Assembly: GCA_031255425.1 (NCBI GenBank)
Contig: JAIRSN010000269.1
Span: 1-6,912, forward strand
Reading direction: 5' to 3'
Length of the DNA stretch: 6,912 nt
From: Dysgonamonadaceae bacterium
Lineage (GTDB): Bacteria; Bacteroidota; Bacteroidia; Bacteroidales; Azobacteroidaceae
Of this stretch, positions 6,818 to 6,912 are shown in pieces. The first letter of the stretch is position 1. Every line of letters starts with the position of its first letter. The position numbers and the translations under genes are program-made. The notes beneath the pieces are model-generated. The model did not search any database. It was given only the letters and a program-made list of their open reading frames with translations, and was not told where the DNA came from.

Positions 6818-6840
6818 GGCGGCGTTGCCGCCCTTTTTTT
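6818..6840 (+). terminator. Likely intrinsic terminator of the ftsX-folK operon
   Basis: GGCGGC (6818-6823) and GCCGCC (6827-6832) form a perfect 6-bp GC stem with a GTT loop, followed by C and seven T (6834-6840). It lies about 305 bases after the folK stop, which is far for an operon terminator, but it is the first hairpin with a T-run on the plus strand. The stem resembles the other GC-rich palindromes in this window, so it may be a dispersed repeat serving as a terminator. Confidence 0.6.
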
Positions 6841-6859
6841 ATTGTGGATTATGCATTAA

Positions 6860-6876
6860 GGGCGGCGCAGCCGCCC
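6860..6876. repeat. Perfect GC-rich hairpin GGGCGGC-GCA-GCCGCCC
   Basis: Seven-base arms (6860-6866 and 6870-6876) around a 3-base centre, with no T-run after it. It is very close in sequence to the terminator stem 30 bases upstream, and a second hairpin follows within 10 bases. Such compact palindromes between genes usually belong to dispersed intergenic repeats. Copy number cannot be judged from this window. Confidence 0.5.
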
Positions 6877-6882
6877 CAAGCT

Positions 6883-6912
6883 CCCTCTCCTTGGGAGAGG
6901 GCGGGGGAAGAG
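6883..6912. repeat. Hairpin CCCTCTCC/GGAGAGGG, probable edge of an intergenic repeat
   Basis: CCCTCTCC (6883-6890) and GGAGAGGG (6894-6901) form a perfect 8-bp stem around TTG. A purine-rich tail, GCGGGGGAAGAG, follows and runs off the window. Polypyrimidine/polypurine hairpins of this kind are common in dispersed intergenic repeats in many bacterial genomes. With the hairpin at 6860-6876 it may form one repeat unit that continues beyond the window. Confidence 0.45.

Noticed and set aside
6841..6912. Possible start of a CRISPR array or tRNA at the right edge
   Set aside because: Two different hairpins occur once each with no regular direct repeats and spacers, and no cloverleaf can be drawn.
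1..6912. An undescribed defence or mobile system
   Set aside because: All long genuine frames are core genes in an order I regard as conserved. I saw no transposase, integrase, toxin, nuclease of defence type, or transfer-like shift in codon use.

Overview
The window is a stretch of ordinary chromosome that looks like a member of the Bacteroidales. Three things support this. The gene order ftsX - DUF3098 - uppP - truB - queA - folK is one I associate with that group. The protein variants fit it (a short TruB and a 349-residue QueA of the Bacteroidetes type). The two divergent genes carry promoter elements of the Bacteroidetes TAnnTTTG type, and there is almost no Shine-Dalgarno sequence ahead of the starts. 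I cannot name the family or genus. Coding DNA appears moderately GC-rich by eye, and the intergenic DNA is AT-rich apart from a few GC-rich palindromes.

Layout. Positions 1-2156, minus strand: rnr (ribonuclease R), intact for 718 codons and cut only at its extreme C-terminus by the window edge. Positions 2157-2388: a divergent intergenic region with a convincing promoter for rnr at its left side, a candidate promoter for ftsX at its right side, and palindromic DNA between them. Positions 2389-6511, plus strand: six tightly packed genes (gaps of 12, 2, -1, 29 and 1 bases) that read as one operon. They are ftsX, a small DUF3098 membrane protein, uppP, truB, queA and folK. Positions 6512-6912: about 400 bases with no convincing gene. 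This stretch holds small hairpins just after folK, an AT-rich stretch, a pair of opposed terminator-like hairpins near 6784-6840, and two more perfect GC-rich hairpins up to the window end that look like a dispersed intergenic repeat.

How the genes fit together. FtsX (control of cell-wall hydrolysis at division) and UppP (recycling of the undecaprenyl lipid carrier) serve envelope growth. TruB and QueA modify tRNA (psi55 and queuosine). FolK makes folate precursors. RNase R, transcribed the other way, degrades structured RNA. The operon is a housekeeping growth cluster, not a single pathway. I found no mobile element, CRISPR array, tRNA, rRNA or defence system. The points most worth a second look are the loss of several normally conserved motif residues in QueA, the short C-terminus of FolK where it meets structured noncoding DNA, and the uncharacterised DUF3098 protein between FtsX and UppP.
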